Assembly (NCBI GenBank): GCA_023436925.1
Contig: JAEZHJ010000113.1
Location: 1-10,725, forward strand
Direction of reading: 5' to 3'
From: Actinomycetes bacterium
Lineage (GTDB): Bacteria; Actinomycetota; Actinomycetes; Propionibacteriales; Propionibacteriaceae
Length of the DNA stretch: 10,725 nt
How positions within the stretch are numbered: position 1 is the stretch's first letter; each line of letters begins with the position of its first letter. The position numbers and the translations under genes were made by a program. The notes under the pieces are model-generated. The model searched no databases. It worked only from the letters and a program-made list of their open reading frames with translations, and was not told the origin of the DNA. Positions 1 through 6,894 of the stretch are shown piece by piece.

Positions 1-1128
1 GCCGGGATGGCGGCTGCCGCACGCCTGGCCCGGGTCGGCCACCGGGTGATGATCCTCGACCAGGGCGCCGGGCCGCGCGGCCTGATGCCGAGCCTGGTGG
101 ACGCCGACGACACCACCATCGTGCTGCCGGCCGCCTGGCGGGACCTGTTCCGCAAGTCGGGCCGCCCGCTGGACGCCGAGCTGGCCCGCCACCGACTGGC
201 CCTGACACCGGCACCACCGAACCGCCACCGGCTGCCGGGCGGGGACGTCCTGCTGCTCCCGTCCGACCGGGCCGGCCAGTGGCACACCCTGGTCGACAGC
301 CTCGGCGCCGAAGTCGCGGCCACCTGGCGCGACCTGCTGGACCGGCTGGACACCAGCTGGCTGGCGCTGCGTCCGCTCGGGGTGGAGGCGGAGTTGGTGA
401 CCACCCGGCTGGACCGCGCCACCCGGCAGGCGCTGCGCCCGCAGGAGAGCCTGGCCGACCTCGCCCGCCTGGCGGGTCCGGAGCTGGGCGGACTCTTCAC
501 CGGGCTGGCCCTGCGCCGGGACTCCGATCCCCGGCAGGCACCCGGCTGGCTCGGGACCAGACTCAGCATCGAACGCACCTTCGGACGCTGGCAGCTGACC
601 GACCCGGACGGCGTCCCGCAGCCGACCGCGCGGCTGGCCGACCTACTCGTCCAGCGGATCGCCGACCGCGGGGTGTCGGTGCGCTGGTCGACCCGCGCCG
701 AGCGGGTGGCGCCGGGACTGGTGGACACCAGGGACGGCAGCCTGGCCTGCCGGGCCGTGCTGGTCACCCTCGACCCGTGGCAGCACCGCGACCTGGTCGG
801 ACGGGCGGACCGGGAGTGGGCGGCCCCGCTGCGGCGACTGCACCCTGCCGCCACCGGCGGGCCCCGCTGGGAGGGCTGGCAAACGATACTGCGGCTGCCC
901 CGGCTACGCACCGGGTTGCCCGGGGTGTACCACGCCTCGGCGTTCAGCCCGGCCGGCCCGGAGCCGTGGGCGCAACTGCTGACCGGCGCACTGGCGGCCT
1001 ACCGCGTCCACGAGGACCTCACCGGCCAGGACATGCGGCCGACCAACAAGCTGTGGCGGCCCGGGCAGGCCAGGACCCATTCCCTTGACGAGGCATCGCT
1101 GCCCGACGCGGTCGGCCGCAGCAGCTGA
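1..1128 (+). CDS. FAD/NAD(P)-binding oxidoreductase, phytoene dehydrogenase-like, 5'-truncated
   Basis: The frame is open from base 1, so the N-terminus lies outside the window; 375 residues remain before TGA at 1126-1128. The visible start reads AGMAAAARLARVGHRVMILD. This looks like the second half of a Rossmann dinucleotide-binding fold (GxGxxxAxxLaxxGhxVxvlD/E), so the first ATG at 7 is an internal Met inside that motif, not the start. Near the C-terminus the stretch YHASAFSPAGPEPWAQLLTG followed by ALAAYRV resembles the second FAD-contact region of the phytoene desaturase / protoporphyrinogen oxidase-like flavoproteins, although the usual PGxGxxGAxxSG glycines are degenerate. The middle is typical of the variable substrate domain, and no catalytic residue can be assigned. 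Substrate and pathway are unknown; no carotenoid or heme genes are visible. It converges on the RDD gene with a 16-bp gap. Assignment to the flavoprotein superfamily is moderately firm; anything narrower is inference. Confidence 0.75.
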   Translation, partial: AGMAAAARLARVGHRVMILDQGAGPRGLMPSLVDADDTTIVLPAAWRDLFRKSGRPLDAELARHRLALTPAPPNRHRLPGGDVLLLPSDRAGQWHTLVDSLGAEVAATWRDLLDRLDTSWLALRPLGVEAELVTTRLDRATRQALRPQESLADLARLAGPELGGLFTGLALRRDSDPRQAPGWLGTRLSIERTFGRWQLTDPDGVPQPTARLADLLVQRIADRGVSVRWSTRAERVAPGLVDTRDGSLACRAVLVTLDPWQHRDLVGRADREWAAPLRRLHPAATGGPRWEGWQTILRLPRLRTGLPGVYHASAFSPAGPEPWAQLLTGALAAYRVHEDLTGQDMRPTNKLWRPGQARTHSLDEASLPDAVGRSS

Positions 1129-1144
1129 CGGCGCCGGTCGCGCC

Positions 1145-1678
1145 TCAGTCTTCGGCGACCCGCCGACCCGGCGCGGTGGCGACGACGAGGCTGTCGGCCA
1201 ACACATCGTGCGGTCCCCTGCCGTTGCCGGCCAGCGAGGCCACCAGGTAACCCACCGGGAGCAGAGCGGCGATGACGGTGAGGATCCACACGTCGGCGCC
1301 CACCGGCGGCACCGCGCTCACCCAGACCATGACCGCGGCGCAGGCCAGCAGCCACGGCGGGCCGAACTTGATCGCGTTCCGCAGCAGCGAGCGGGCGAAG
1401 CCCAACCGGGTGCCGTCAGTGCGGCGGACGCGCAGGCCGGACCACTGCTTGCCGGGGCTGGCCTCGTACCGCCCACCCTCGAGCAGCGCCAGCCCCACGA
1501 TCACCGGGACGATGACCACGGCCGCGCCGGTCAGGATCGCCGGCAGCGGCGTCAGGCCCGGCAGCGTACCGGTGGCGTAGAGCGGAACGGTGACCACCGC
1601 GACCACCATCGCCCAGACGAGCAGCAGCGCCAGGTCCATCAGGGCCGCCCGGACCCGCCACCGCGTCACGCCGGGCAT
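1145..1678 (-). CDS. RDD family integral membrane protein
   Basis: A 177-residue protein reading from ATG at 1678. The frame stays open to a TTG at 1741, but that would overlap the end of map by 41 bp, and the ATG leaves a 22-bp gap instead. The Shine-Dalgarno is weak (GGCGGCGG). Hydrophobic segments lie at about 14-34, 47-67, 108-125 and 129-149. The family hallmarks are present: R10 and D15 in RVRAALMD at the start of the first helix, the conserved loop SPGKQWSGLRVRRTDG (about 74-89) followed by SLLRN (98-102), and D158 in HDVLADSLVV. RDD proteins sit in the cytoplasmic membrane. Some members have been linked to ion transport, but most have no known role, so no substrate is assigned. It follows map on the same strand and is probably cotranscribed with secY-adk-map. 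Family assignment is good; function unknown. Confidence 0.82.
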   Translation of the reverse strand: MPGVTRWRVRAALMDLALLLVWAMVVAVVTVPLYATGTLPGLTPLPAILTGAAVVIVPVIVGLALLEGGRYEASPGKQWSGLRVRRTDGTRLGFARSLLRNAIKFGPPWLLACAAVMVWVSAVPPVGADVWILTVIAALLPVGYLVASLAGNGRGPHDVLADSLVVATAPGRRVAED

Positions 1679-1700
1679 GGTACCGCCGCCGGAGCTGGAC

Positions 1701-2540
1701 TCAGTCGCCCAGCGGACCGAACGGCACACCTCGGGCGGCAAGCTCGGCGGCTCCGCCGTCCTCGGCGGTCAGCACCCACAGCCCGTCCTCGGTGATCGCG
1801 ACGGTGTGCTCCCAGTGGGCGGCCATCGACCCGTCCCGGGTGACCACCGTCCACTCGTCGTCCAGGGTGACCACCCGTGGCGAACCGAGGGTGACCATGG
1901 GCTCGATGGCCAGCGCCATGCCGGTCGTCAGCGGGATGCCGCGACCGGGCCGGCCCTGGTTGGGCACGTCCGGCGGCAGGTGCATGGCCGACCCGATGCC
2001 ATGGCCGGTGAACTCCTCCACGACCCCGTAGTGGCGCGGCTCGCGTCGGATCCGGCTGGAGACGGCGTGGCCGATGTCCCCGATCCGGCCGCCCGCCCGG
2101 ACGGCCGCGATCCCGGCCCACAGGGCGTCATGGGTGACCTCACTGAGCCGCAGCCGCTCCGGCGGGCAGGCGCCCACCCCGAAGCTGACCGCCGCGTCGC
2201 CGTGCCAGCCGTCCACACTGACCCCGAAGTCCACCGAGACCAGGTCTCCCTCGGCGAGCACCCGGGTTCCGGGGATGCCGTGGACGACCTCGGAGTTCAC
2301 CGAGATGCAGGTCACCGCGGGGAACGGCGGCAGGCCGAAGCCGGCGTCGTAGCCCAGGAACGAGGAGACCGCGCCGGCGGCGGCGATCTCCTGGCGGGCC
2401 AGCTCGTCCAGGTCGGCGGTGGAGACGCCGGGCGCCGCCGCAGCGCGCACCTTGTCGAGGGTGCGCGCCACGACCAGCCCGGCCGCCCGCATCGAGCGAA
2501 GCTGGTCAGGAGTCTTGCGCTCGATGCGCGAACCCCTCAT
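1701..2540 (-). CDS. map: Type I methionine aminopeptidase
   Basis: 279 residues. Removes the initiator Met from nascent proteins in the cytosol when the second residue is small. All metal ligands of the pita-bread fold are visible: D104 (VSVDFG), D115 (WHGDAA), H180 (EEFTGHGIG), E213 (AIEPM) and E244 (HWEHTVAI). The 11-residue spacing of D104 and D115 matches the E. coli pair D97/D108, and H87 (VVHGIP) is the substrate-site histidine. There is no N-terminal extension of the SH3-binding type seen in some actinobacterial paralogues, so this is a class Ia enzyme. The ATG at 2540 overlaps the adk stop by 4 bp (ATGA), indicating translational coupling. The order adk-map behind secY is the classic bacterial arrangement and supports a housekeeping role. 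Nothing appears truncated. Confidence 0.97.
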   Translation of the reverse strand: MRGSRIERKTPDQLRSMRAAGLVVARTLDKVRAAAAPGVSTADLDELARQEIAAAGAVSSFLGYDAGFGLPPFPAVTCISVNSEVVHGIPGTRVLAEGDLVSVDFGVSVDGWHGDAAVSFGVGACPPERLRLSEVTHDALWAGIAAVRAGGRIGDIGHAVSSRIRREPRHYGVVEEFTGHGIGSAMHLPPDVPNQGRPGRGIPLTTGMALAIEPMVTLGSPRVVTLDDEWTVVTRDGSMAAHWEHTVAITEDGLWVLTAEDGGAAELAARGVPFGPLGD

Positions 2541-3112
2541 CGCTTCGTGGCTGCGTCCAACGCGTCGGTGATCCGGCGGCCGACCTCATCCACAGTGCCC
2601 AGTCCGTCGACCTCGACCAGCAGGCCGCGCTCGCGGTAGATCGCCAGCAGGGGATCGGTCGCCTCGGCGTAGACCTCCATGCGGCGCTTGATCGTCTCGG
2701 CGTTGTCGTCGGCCCGGCCCTCGAGCTCGGCGCGCTTCAGCAGTCGATCGACGAGGTGCTCCTCGGCTGCGGTCAGGGAGATGACGGCATCCAGGGTGGT
2801 GTTGCTGGCCGACAGCAGGGCGTCCAGCGCCTCCACCTGGGCCAGGGTGCGCGGGTAGCCGTCCAGCAACCAGCCGTCGGCGGCGTCCGACTCGGCGAGC
2901 CGGTTGCTGACCACCTGGTCGGTGATCTCGTCGGGGACGTAGCCACCCTCGGCCATGATCCGGGAAACCTCGAGCCCGAGCGGGGTCTGGTTGCGGACGT
3001 TGGCCCGGAAGATGTCCCCGGTCGAGATCGCGGGGACACCGTAGAAGTCGGCGATTCCCTTGGCCTGGGTGCCCTTGCCGACACCGGGGGGGCCCATGAT
3101 GAGCAGTCTCAC
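2537..3112 (-). CDS. adk: Adenylate kinase (short-LID type)
   Basis: 191 residues, catalysing ATP + AMP = 2 ADP in the cytosol. The P-loop GPPGVGKGT is at 7-15, the AMP-binding segment STGDIFRANV at 30-39, and the family signature WLLDGYPRTLAQ at 81-92. The LID is short, with EGRADDN at 131-137 and no four-cysteine zinc site, as in other actinobacterial enzymes of about 181-195 residues. Translation starts at GTG (3112): this start gives the canonical MRLLIMGPPG N-terminus, and AAGGA sits 8 nt upstream. The next in-frame ATG (codon 6) lies within the first beta strand and would cut it. It lies 88 bp downstream of secY and overlaps map by 4 bp. A weak promoter may lie in the secY-adk gap, but readthrough from secY is equally possible. 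Confidence 0.97.
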   Translation of the reverse strand: MRLLIMGPPGVGKGTQAKGIADFYGVPAISTGDIFRANVRNQTPLGLEVSRIMAEGGYVPDEITDQVVSNRLAESDAADGWLLDGYPRTLAQVEALDALLSASNTTLDAVISLTAAEEHLVDRLLKRAELEGRADDNAETIKRRMEVYAEATDPLLAIYRERGLLVEVDGLGTVDEVGRRITDALDAATKR

Positions 3113-3166
3113 GTGCAGAGTCCTTCTTGTATTTGCGCTACTGAAGCGAGCGTTCAGAACTCTCCC

Positions 3167-3175
3167 AACCTACCA
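3167..3175 (-). promoter_or_regulatory. Possible weak extended -10 upstream of adk
   Basis: On the minus strand the secY-adk gap reads TGGTAGGTT, that is, a TGn extension in front of TAGGTT, which fits the actinobacterial TAnnnT -10 pattern. A -35 is not convincing (CTGCGA at 17 bp matches TTGACA at only 3 of 6 positions). It would give a leader of roughly 45 nt ahead of the GTG start. The gap also holds a 5-bp inverted repeat (CTGAA/TTCAG, 3141-3157) of no clear meaning. This is a speculative call from base composition alone. Confidence 0.2.
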
Positions 3176-3200
3176 AGCCGGGCCCACCGTCGCAGACCGA

Positions 3201-4526
3201 TCAGCGCAAGAAGCCCTCGTAGTTGCGCTGCTGCAGCTGGCTCTGGATCTGCTTGACCGTGTCCAGACCGACGCCCACGATGATCAGGATCGAGGTGCCG
3301 CCGAACGGGAACTGGGCCTGGGTGCCGAGCCAGATGAAGGCGAGCGCGGGGATCAGCGAGATGATCGCAAGGTACGCCGAGCCTGGCGCGGTCAGCCGCG
3401 ACAGGACGTGGCGCAGGTAGTTGGCCGTCGGCTCGCCGGCCCGGATACCCGGGACGAATCCGCCGTACTTCTTCATGTTGTCGGCCACCTCGTCGGGGTT
3501 GAAGGTGATCGAGACATAGAAGTAGGCGAAGCCGATGATCAGCAGCGCGAAGGTGACGTTGTAGATCCACGAACTGCCGGTGGTGAAGTTCGCGGCGATC
3601 CACTCCGAGACCGGGTTCGGGTTGTCGATCGTGCCCGGTTGGAACTGCGCGTACAACACCGGTAGGTACAGCAGCGACGACGCGAAGATGACCGGGATGA
3701 CGCCCGCCTGGTTCACCTTGATCGGGATGTAGGTGGTGCTGCCGCCGAGCAGCTTGCGTCCGACCATCCGCTTGGCGTACTGGACGGGGATCCGCCGCTG
3801 CCCCTGCTCGACGAACACGACGCAGGCCATCACCAGCAGTCCGACCAGCAGCACCAGCACGAAGGCCAGCCAGCCAGCGGCGCCCTCGCGGCTCTCCTTG
3901 ATGCCCCACAGCTGGGCCGGGAACTGGGCCGCGATCTGGGTGAAGATCATCACCGACATGCCGTTGCCGACGCCGCGGTCGGTGATCAGCTCGCCGAGCC
4001 ACATGATCACGCCGGTACCGGCGGTCATCGTGAGGATCATGACGATGATCGGGAAGACGGACACGTCGTAGACCAGCGGCAGGGTACAGCCCTGGAAGAG
4101 CTGGCCGTTGACCGCCAGCGTCACGAAGGCCGTCGAGTTCAGCACCGCCAGGACGATGGTGAGGTAACGGGTGTACTGCGTGATCTTCGCGGTACCGGCC
4201 GCGCCCTCCTTCTTGAGGGCCTCCAGGCGCGGGATCACCACGGTCATCAGCTGCAGGATGATGCTCGCCGTGATGTACGGCATGATCCCCAGGGCGAAGA
4301 TCGCCAACTGCAGCAGTGCGCCGCCGGAGAACAGGTTGATCATCGAGTAGAGGCCGGACCCCTCGCCGGTCAGCGACAGCTGGCGGCACTGGTTGACGTT
4401 CTGGATGTTCACGTTCGGGGTCGGGATGACCGATCCGAGCCGGAATACGGCAAGGATGCCGAGCGTGAAGAGGATCTTCTTGCGAAGATCCGGCGTCTTG
4501 AACGCATTGACGAACGCGGACAGCAT
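3201..4526 (-). CDS. secY: Preprotein translocase subunit SecY
   Basis: 441 residues forming the ten-helix pore of the SecYEG channel in the cytoplasmic membrane, which exports unfolded preproteins and inserts membrane proteins. The first SecY signature region is at about 64-94 (NLFSGGALLQLAIFALGIMP and onward) and the second at 176-195 (WLGELITDRGVGNGMSVMIF). The cytoplasmic loop with QGQRRIPVQYAKR (241-253) and the loop around YGGFVPGIRAGEPT (354-367) are the usual ribosome/SecA contact regions. The ATG at 4526 is preferred because it gives the typical actinobacterial MLSAFVNAFKTPDLRKK start and has GGGGAG 9 nt upstream. The in-frame ATG at 4550 would place that Shine-Dalgarno inside the coding sequence. 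It is separated from rplO by a stem-loop and a 170-bp spacer, so it probably heads its own transcript with adk, map and the RDD gene. Length is normal. Confidence 0.97.
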   Translation of the reverse strand: MLSAFVNAFKTPDLRKKILFTLGILAVFRLGSVIPTPNVNIQNVNQCRQLSLTGEGSGLYSMINLFSGGALLQLAIFALGIMPYITASIILQLMTVVIPRLEALKKEGAAGTAKITQYTRYLTIVLAVLNSTAFVTLAVNGQLFQGCTLPLVYDVSVFPIIVMILTMTAGTGVIMWLGELITDRGVGNGMSVMIFTQIAAQFPAQLWGIKESREGAAGWLAFVLVLLVGLLVMACVVFVEQGQRRIPVQYAKRMVGRKLLGGSTTYIPIKVNQAGVIPVIFASSLLYLPVLYAQFQPGTIDNPNPVSEWIAANFTTGSSWIYNVTFALLIIGFAYFYVSITFNPDEVADNMKKYGGFVPGIRAGEPTANYLRHVLSRLTAPGSAYLAIISLIPALAFIWLGTQAQFPFGGTSILIIVGVGLDTVKQIQSQLQQRNYEGFLR

Positions 4527-4550
4527 CCGAACTAACTCCCCTGCACCCAT

Positions 4551-4567
4551 GTCGGCCTGGCGCCGAC
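4551..4567 (-). other. Small hairpin in the secY leader
   Basis: GTCGG and CCGAC form a 5-bp stem around a 7-nt loop, 24-40 nt upstream of the secY start and between the candidate promoter and the Shine-Dalgarno. It is short and GC-rich, so chance is a fair explanation. If the secY promoter is real, this would lie in the 5' untranslated leader and could affect ribosome access. Confidence 0.25.
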
Positions 4568-4580
4568 GGCAACCTGTCAG

Positions 4581-4589
4581 ACTCTAGCA
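4581..4589 (-). promoter_or_regulatory. Candidate extended -10 promoter for secY-adk-map
   Basis: The minus strand reads TGCTAGAGT: a TGn extension in front of TAGAGT, a good match to the TAnnnT -10 of actinobacterial housekeeping sigma factors. No clear -35 hexamer is seen at 16-19 bp, where the DNA is a run of CG steps, but extended -10 promoters can do without one. Initiation about 7 nt downstream would give a leader of roughly 45-50 nt before the secY ATG. Its position just beyond the rplO stem-loop is where a promoter would be expected if the block is transcribed separately. This is an inference from motif and position. Confidence 0.45.
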
Positions 4590-4653
4590 AGCACTCGGCG
4601 TCGCGCGCGCTTTGACGGCCCGGTCCGCGGTCGGCTCAACCGGCCCCGGAAGG

Positions 4654-4689
4654 CGACAGGGCCCCGGCGTGGTGGCCGGGGCCCTGTCG
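4654..4689 (-). terminator. Perfect 14-bp stem-loop after rplO
   Basis: CGACAGGGCCCCGG (4654-4667) and CCGGGGCCCTGTCG (4676-4689) are perfect reverse complements flanking an 8-nt loop. The structure begins 7 nt after the rplO stop codon. No U-tract follows on the transcribed strand (the RNA continues CCUUCCGGGG), so this is the U-less GC-rich hairpin often placed at the ends of actinobacterial operons, not a canonical intrinsic terminator. It may terminate, attenuate or protect the 3' end of the ribosomal transcript. Together with the promoter-like sequence beyond it, it divides the ribosomal block from secY-adk-map. Confidence 0.7.
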
Positions 4690-4696
4690 GCCGGAC

Positions 4697-5137
4697 TCAC
4701 AGCTCGGTGACCGAGCCGCCAGCCTTCTCGATCTTCTCGCGCGCGGCGGCCGAGAACGCGTGGGCGCTGACCTGCAGCGCCACGCCCAGCTCGCCGTTGC
4801 CGAGCACCTTCACCAGCTCGCCGTCGCGGACCGCACCCTTGGCGACCAGGTCGGTCGGGGTGACCTCGCCACCCTCGGGGTACAGCGCCGCCAAACGGGC
4901 CAGGTTGACGACCTGGTACTCCACCCGGAACGGGTTGGAGAAGCCGCGCAGCTTGGGCAGCCGCATGTGCAGCGGCATCTGCCCGCCCTCGAAGTTCTCC
5001 GGGGTGTTCTTGCGCGCACCGGTGCCCTTGGTGCCGCGACCGGCGGTCTTGCCCTTGGACCCCTCACCACGACCCACGCGGGTCTTGGCGGTCTTGGCCC
5101 CGGGCGCCGGACGCAGGTGATGAACCTTCAGTGCCAT
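4697..5137 (-). CDS. rplO: 50S ribosomal protein L15
   Basis: 146 residues, binding 23S rRNA late in assembly of the large subunit. The N-terminal half has the glycine- and lysine-rich extension that reaches into rRNA (VGRGEGSKGKTAGRGTKGTG at 21-40), then FEGGQMPLHMRLPKLRGF at about 49-66, which is strongly conserved. The globular C-terminal part ends with VKVLGNGELG and SAHAFSAAAREKIEKAGG, the family signature. The ATG at 5137 is chosen because AGGAGG lies 9 nt upstream and the protein then begins MALKVHHLRP as in relatives; an upstream TTG at 5146 would overlap rpmD without benefit. It sits 1 bp beyond the rpmD stop and is the last ribosomal gene before the stem-loop. Confidence 0.97.
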   Translation of the reverse strand: MALKVHHLRPAPGAKTAKTRVGRGEGSKGKTAGRGTKGTGARKNTPENFEGGQMPLHMRLPKLRGFSNPFRVEYQVVNLARLAALYPEGGEVTPTDLVAKGAVRDGELVKVLGNGELGVALQVSAHAFSAAAREKIEKAGGSVTEL

Positions 5138-5138
5138 G

Positions 5139-5321
5139 TCACTCAACCTCCTCGACTGCCACGAGGTGCGGAATGGCGTTCACCATGCCGCGGATCTCGG
5201 GGCGGTCCTCCTTGACGACGACGTCGCCGATGCGCTTCAGCCCGAGGGTGCGCAGGGTGTCGCGCTGGTTCTGCTTGCCCCCGATCCCGGACTTGATCTG
5301 GGTGACCTTGAGTCGTGCCAT
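5139..5321 (-). CDS. rpmD: 50S ribosomal protein L30
   Basis: 60 residues, a small large-subunit protein of ferredoxin-like fold. The sequence begins MARLKVTQIKSGIGGKQNQR and continues with DTLRTLGLKRIGDVVVKEDR, the standard L30 pattern including the conserved TLRTLGLKRI helix. The frame is open further upstream, but the ATG at 5321 is clearly right: it overlaps the rpsE stop by one base (TGATG) and has a strong AGGAGG 7 nt upstream. Normal length. The order rpsE-rpmD-rplO is standard for the spc operon. Confidence 0.97.
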   Translation of the reverse strand: MARLKVTQIKSGIGGKQNQRDTLRTLGLKRIGDVVVKEDRPEIRGMVNAIPHLVAVEEVE

Positions 5322-5929
5322 CAGTTCGCCTCCTCCCGGGCGCGCAGCAGCGCGGCGGGCGCGACGTCGGCGACCGGCAGGCCGCGGCGCTTCGCAACGG
5401 CTTCCGGCTCCTCCAGGCTCCGCAGCGCGGCAACCGTGGCGTGCACCACGTTGATCGCGTTGTCCGAGCCCAGCGACTTCGCCAGCACGTCCTTCACCCC
5501 GGCGCACTCCAGCACGGCGCGGGCCGAACCGCCGGCGATCACACCGGTACCGGGCGAAGCCGGACGCAGCATGACGACACCGGCAGCCTTCTCGCCCTGC
5601 ACCGGGTGCGGGATGGTGCCCTGGATGCGCGGGACGCGGAAGAACTGCTTCTTCGCCTCCTCGACCCCCTTGGCGATCGCCGCGGGGACCTCCTTGGCCT
5701 TGCCGTAGCCGACACCGACGGTACCGTCGCCGTCGCCCACCACGACCAGCGCGGTGAAGCTGAACCGACGGCCGCCCTTGACGACCTTGGCGACCCGGTT
5801 GATCGCCACTACCCGCTCGAGGTAGTTGCTCTTCTCCTTCTCGGCGGCAGCCGCCTGGCCACGACGGTCCTCGCGGCCGCGACGCTGCTCACCACCGACA
5901 CCGCCTCCGCGGCGCTGGGTTCCATTCAT
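5321..5929 (-). CDS. rpsE: 30S ribosomal protein S5
   Basis: 202 residues. S5 sits near the decoding centre and mRNA entry of the small subunit and affects translational accuracy; spectinomycin-resistance changes map to the N-terminal domain in other species. The double-stranded RNA-binding domain spans about 35-100, with GGRRFSFTALVVVGDGDGTV followed by GVGYGKAKEVPAAI. The C-terminal domain covers about 110-172, with RPASPGTGVIAGGSARAVLE. The first 30 residues are a low-complexity basic Arg/Gly tail (QRRGGGVGGEQRRGREDRRG), common in actinobacterial S5 and likely disordered. The ATG at 5929 is 23 bp past rplR with a purine-rich GGAAGGGAAG upstream. It overlaps rpmD by one base. Confidence 0.97.
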   Translation of the reverse strand: MNGTQRRGGGVGGEQRRGREDRRGQAAAAEKEKSNYLERVVAINRVAKVVKGGRRFSFTALVVVGDGDGTVGVGYGKAKEVPAAIAKGVEEAKKQFFRVPRIQGTIPHPVQGEKAAGVVMLRPASPGTGVIAGGSARAVLECAGVKDVLAKSLGSDNAINVVHATVAALRSLEEPEAVAKRRGLPVADVAPAALLRAREEAN

Positions 5930-5952
5930 CGCTTGCTTCCCTTCCGCAACCG

Positions 5953-6336
5953 TCAGAATCCGAGACCGGCCTCGCGGGCGCTGTCAGCCAGCGCCGCGAT
6001 CCGTCCGTGGTACTTGTTGCCCGCCCGGTCGAAGACGACGTTCTCGATCCCGGCAGCCTTCGCCCGGTCGGCGACCAGCTTGCCGACCGCCTTCGCCTTG
6101 GCCGACTTGTCGCCCTCGGCAGAGCGGACCGACGCCTCCATGCTGGACGCCGAGGCGAGCGTGACACCGCGGGTGTCGTCGATCACCTGAGCCACCAGGT
6201 GGCGGCTGGACCGGGTGACCACCAGGCGCGGACGCTCCGGGGTGCCGGCGATCTTCTTGCGGCCGCGGACCTGACGGCGCAGCCGCGCCGCCTGCTTGGC
6301 GGCCACTCCCTTGTGCACTGACAGTGAGATGGCCAT
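5953..6336 (-). CDS. rplR: 50S ribosomal protein L18
   Basis: 127 residues, binding 5S rRNA with L5 in the central protuberance. Typical features are the basic N-terminus (AARLRRQVRGRKKIAGTPER at about 17-35), RPRLVVTRSSRHLVAQVIDD at 36-54, VVFDRAGNKYHGRIAALADS at 100-119, and the C-terminal REAGLGF. ATG at 6336 is preferred over the GTG immediately upstream (6339): it gives the family's MA start and a one-base TGATG overlap with rplF, and AAAGG lies 10 nt upstream. Length equals that of related actinobacterial proteins. Confidence 0.96.
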   Translation of the reverse strand: MAISLSVHKGVAAKQAARLRRQVRGRKKIAGTPERPRLVVTRSSRHLVAQVIDDTRGVTLASASSMEASVRSAEGDKSAKAKAVGKLVADRAKAAGIENVVFDRAGNKYHGRIAALADSAREAGLGF

Positions 6337-6878
6337 CACTTGCCCGCCTTTCCAACCTTGCGGCGAACCCGCTCGCCGGCGTAGCGCACGCCCTTGCCCT
6401 TGTAGGGCTCTGGCTTGCGGAGCTTGCGGATGTTGGCGGCAACCTCGCCCACAGCCTGCTTGTCGATTCCGTACACGGTGAACTTCGTGTTGCTCTCCAC
6501 CGAGAAGGTGATGCCCTCCGGAGCGTTGATCACGACGGGGTGCGAGAAGCCGAGCGCGAACTCGAGCTGGGTGGGGCTCTTGAGCGTGACGCGGTAACCC
6601 ACGCCGACGATCTCGAGCTTCTTCTCGTACCCGTCGGTGACGCCGGTCACCATGTTGGCGACCAGGGTCCGGGTGAGGCCGTGCAGCGAGCGGCTCTCGC
6701 GCTCGTCGTTGGGACGGGTCACCTCAAGCTCGCCGGCCTCGTTGCGCGCGATCCGGATCGGTTCGCGAACCACGTGGCTCAGGCTGCCCTTGGGGCCCTT
6801 CACCGACACCTTCTGGCCGTCGAGGGTCACATCGACCCCGGCCGGAACAGTGATCGGGAGCCTTCCAATGCGTGACAT
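6336..6878 (-). CDS. rplF: 50S ribosomal protein L6
   Basis: 180 residues, located near the factor-binding stalk base and sarcin-ricin loop of 23S rRNA. It has the two repeated RNA-binding domains: the N-terminal one starts MSRIGRLPITVPAGVDVTLD, and the C-terminal one carries KKLEIVGVGYRV (86-97) and the signature KPEPYKGKGVRYAGE at 155-169, ending in a basic tail (RVRRKVGKAGK). The ATG at 6878 follows rpsH by 16 bp with GGAG 10 nt upstream. Its stop overlaps the rplR start. Confidence 0.97.
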   Translation of the reverse strand: MSRIGRLPITVPAGVDVTLDGQKVSVKGPKGSLSHVVREPIRIARNEAGELEVTRPNDERESRSLHGLTRTLVANMVTGVTDGYEKKLEIVGVGYRVTLKSPTQLEFALGFSHPVVINAPEGITFSVESNTKFTVYGIDKQAVGEVAANIRKLRKPEPYKGKGVRYAGERVRRKVGKAGK

Positions 6879-6894
6879 TGTCTCTATTCTCCGA

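Noticed and set aside
279..1088. Plus-strand 269-codon frame inside the flavoprotein gene
   Set aside because: Ala/Gly/Arg/Pro-only composition, no recognisable domain, and it is the shifted frame of the gene with the Rossmann motif.
904..1355. Minus-strand frames crossing the convergent gene ends (904-1206 and 999-1355)
   Set aside because: They overlap both the flavoprotein and the RDD gene, have no family features and would break the better-supported gene ends.
1590..2639. Plus-strand 349-codon open frame opposite map
   Set aside because: It is antisense to a complete, motif-rich methionine aminopeptidase gene and reads as low-complexity Arg/Gly/Pro/His; long antisense frames are expected in high-GC DNA.
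3154..4590. Minus-strand 478-codon frame overlapping secY in another phase
   Set aside because: It is a frame-shifted shadow of secY made of Arg/Pro/His/Gly-rich sequence with no hydrophobic pattern, while secY itself has all its signatures and a good Shine-Dalgarno.
4611..4640. TTGACG on the plus strand as a -35 of a divergent promoter
   Set aside because: No -10 match is found at the right distance and no plus-strand gene follows it.
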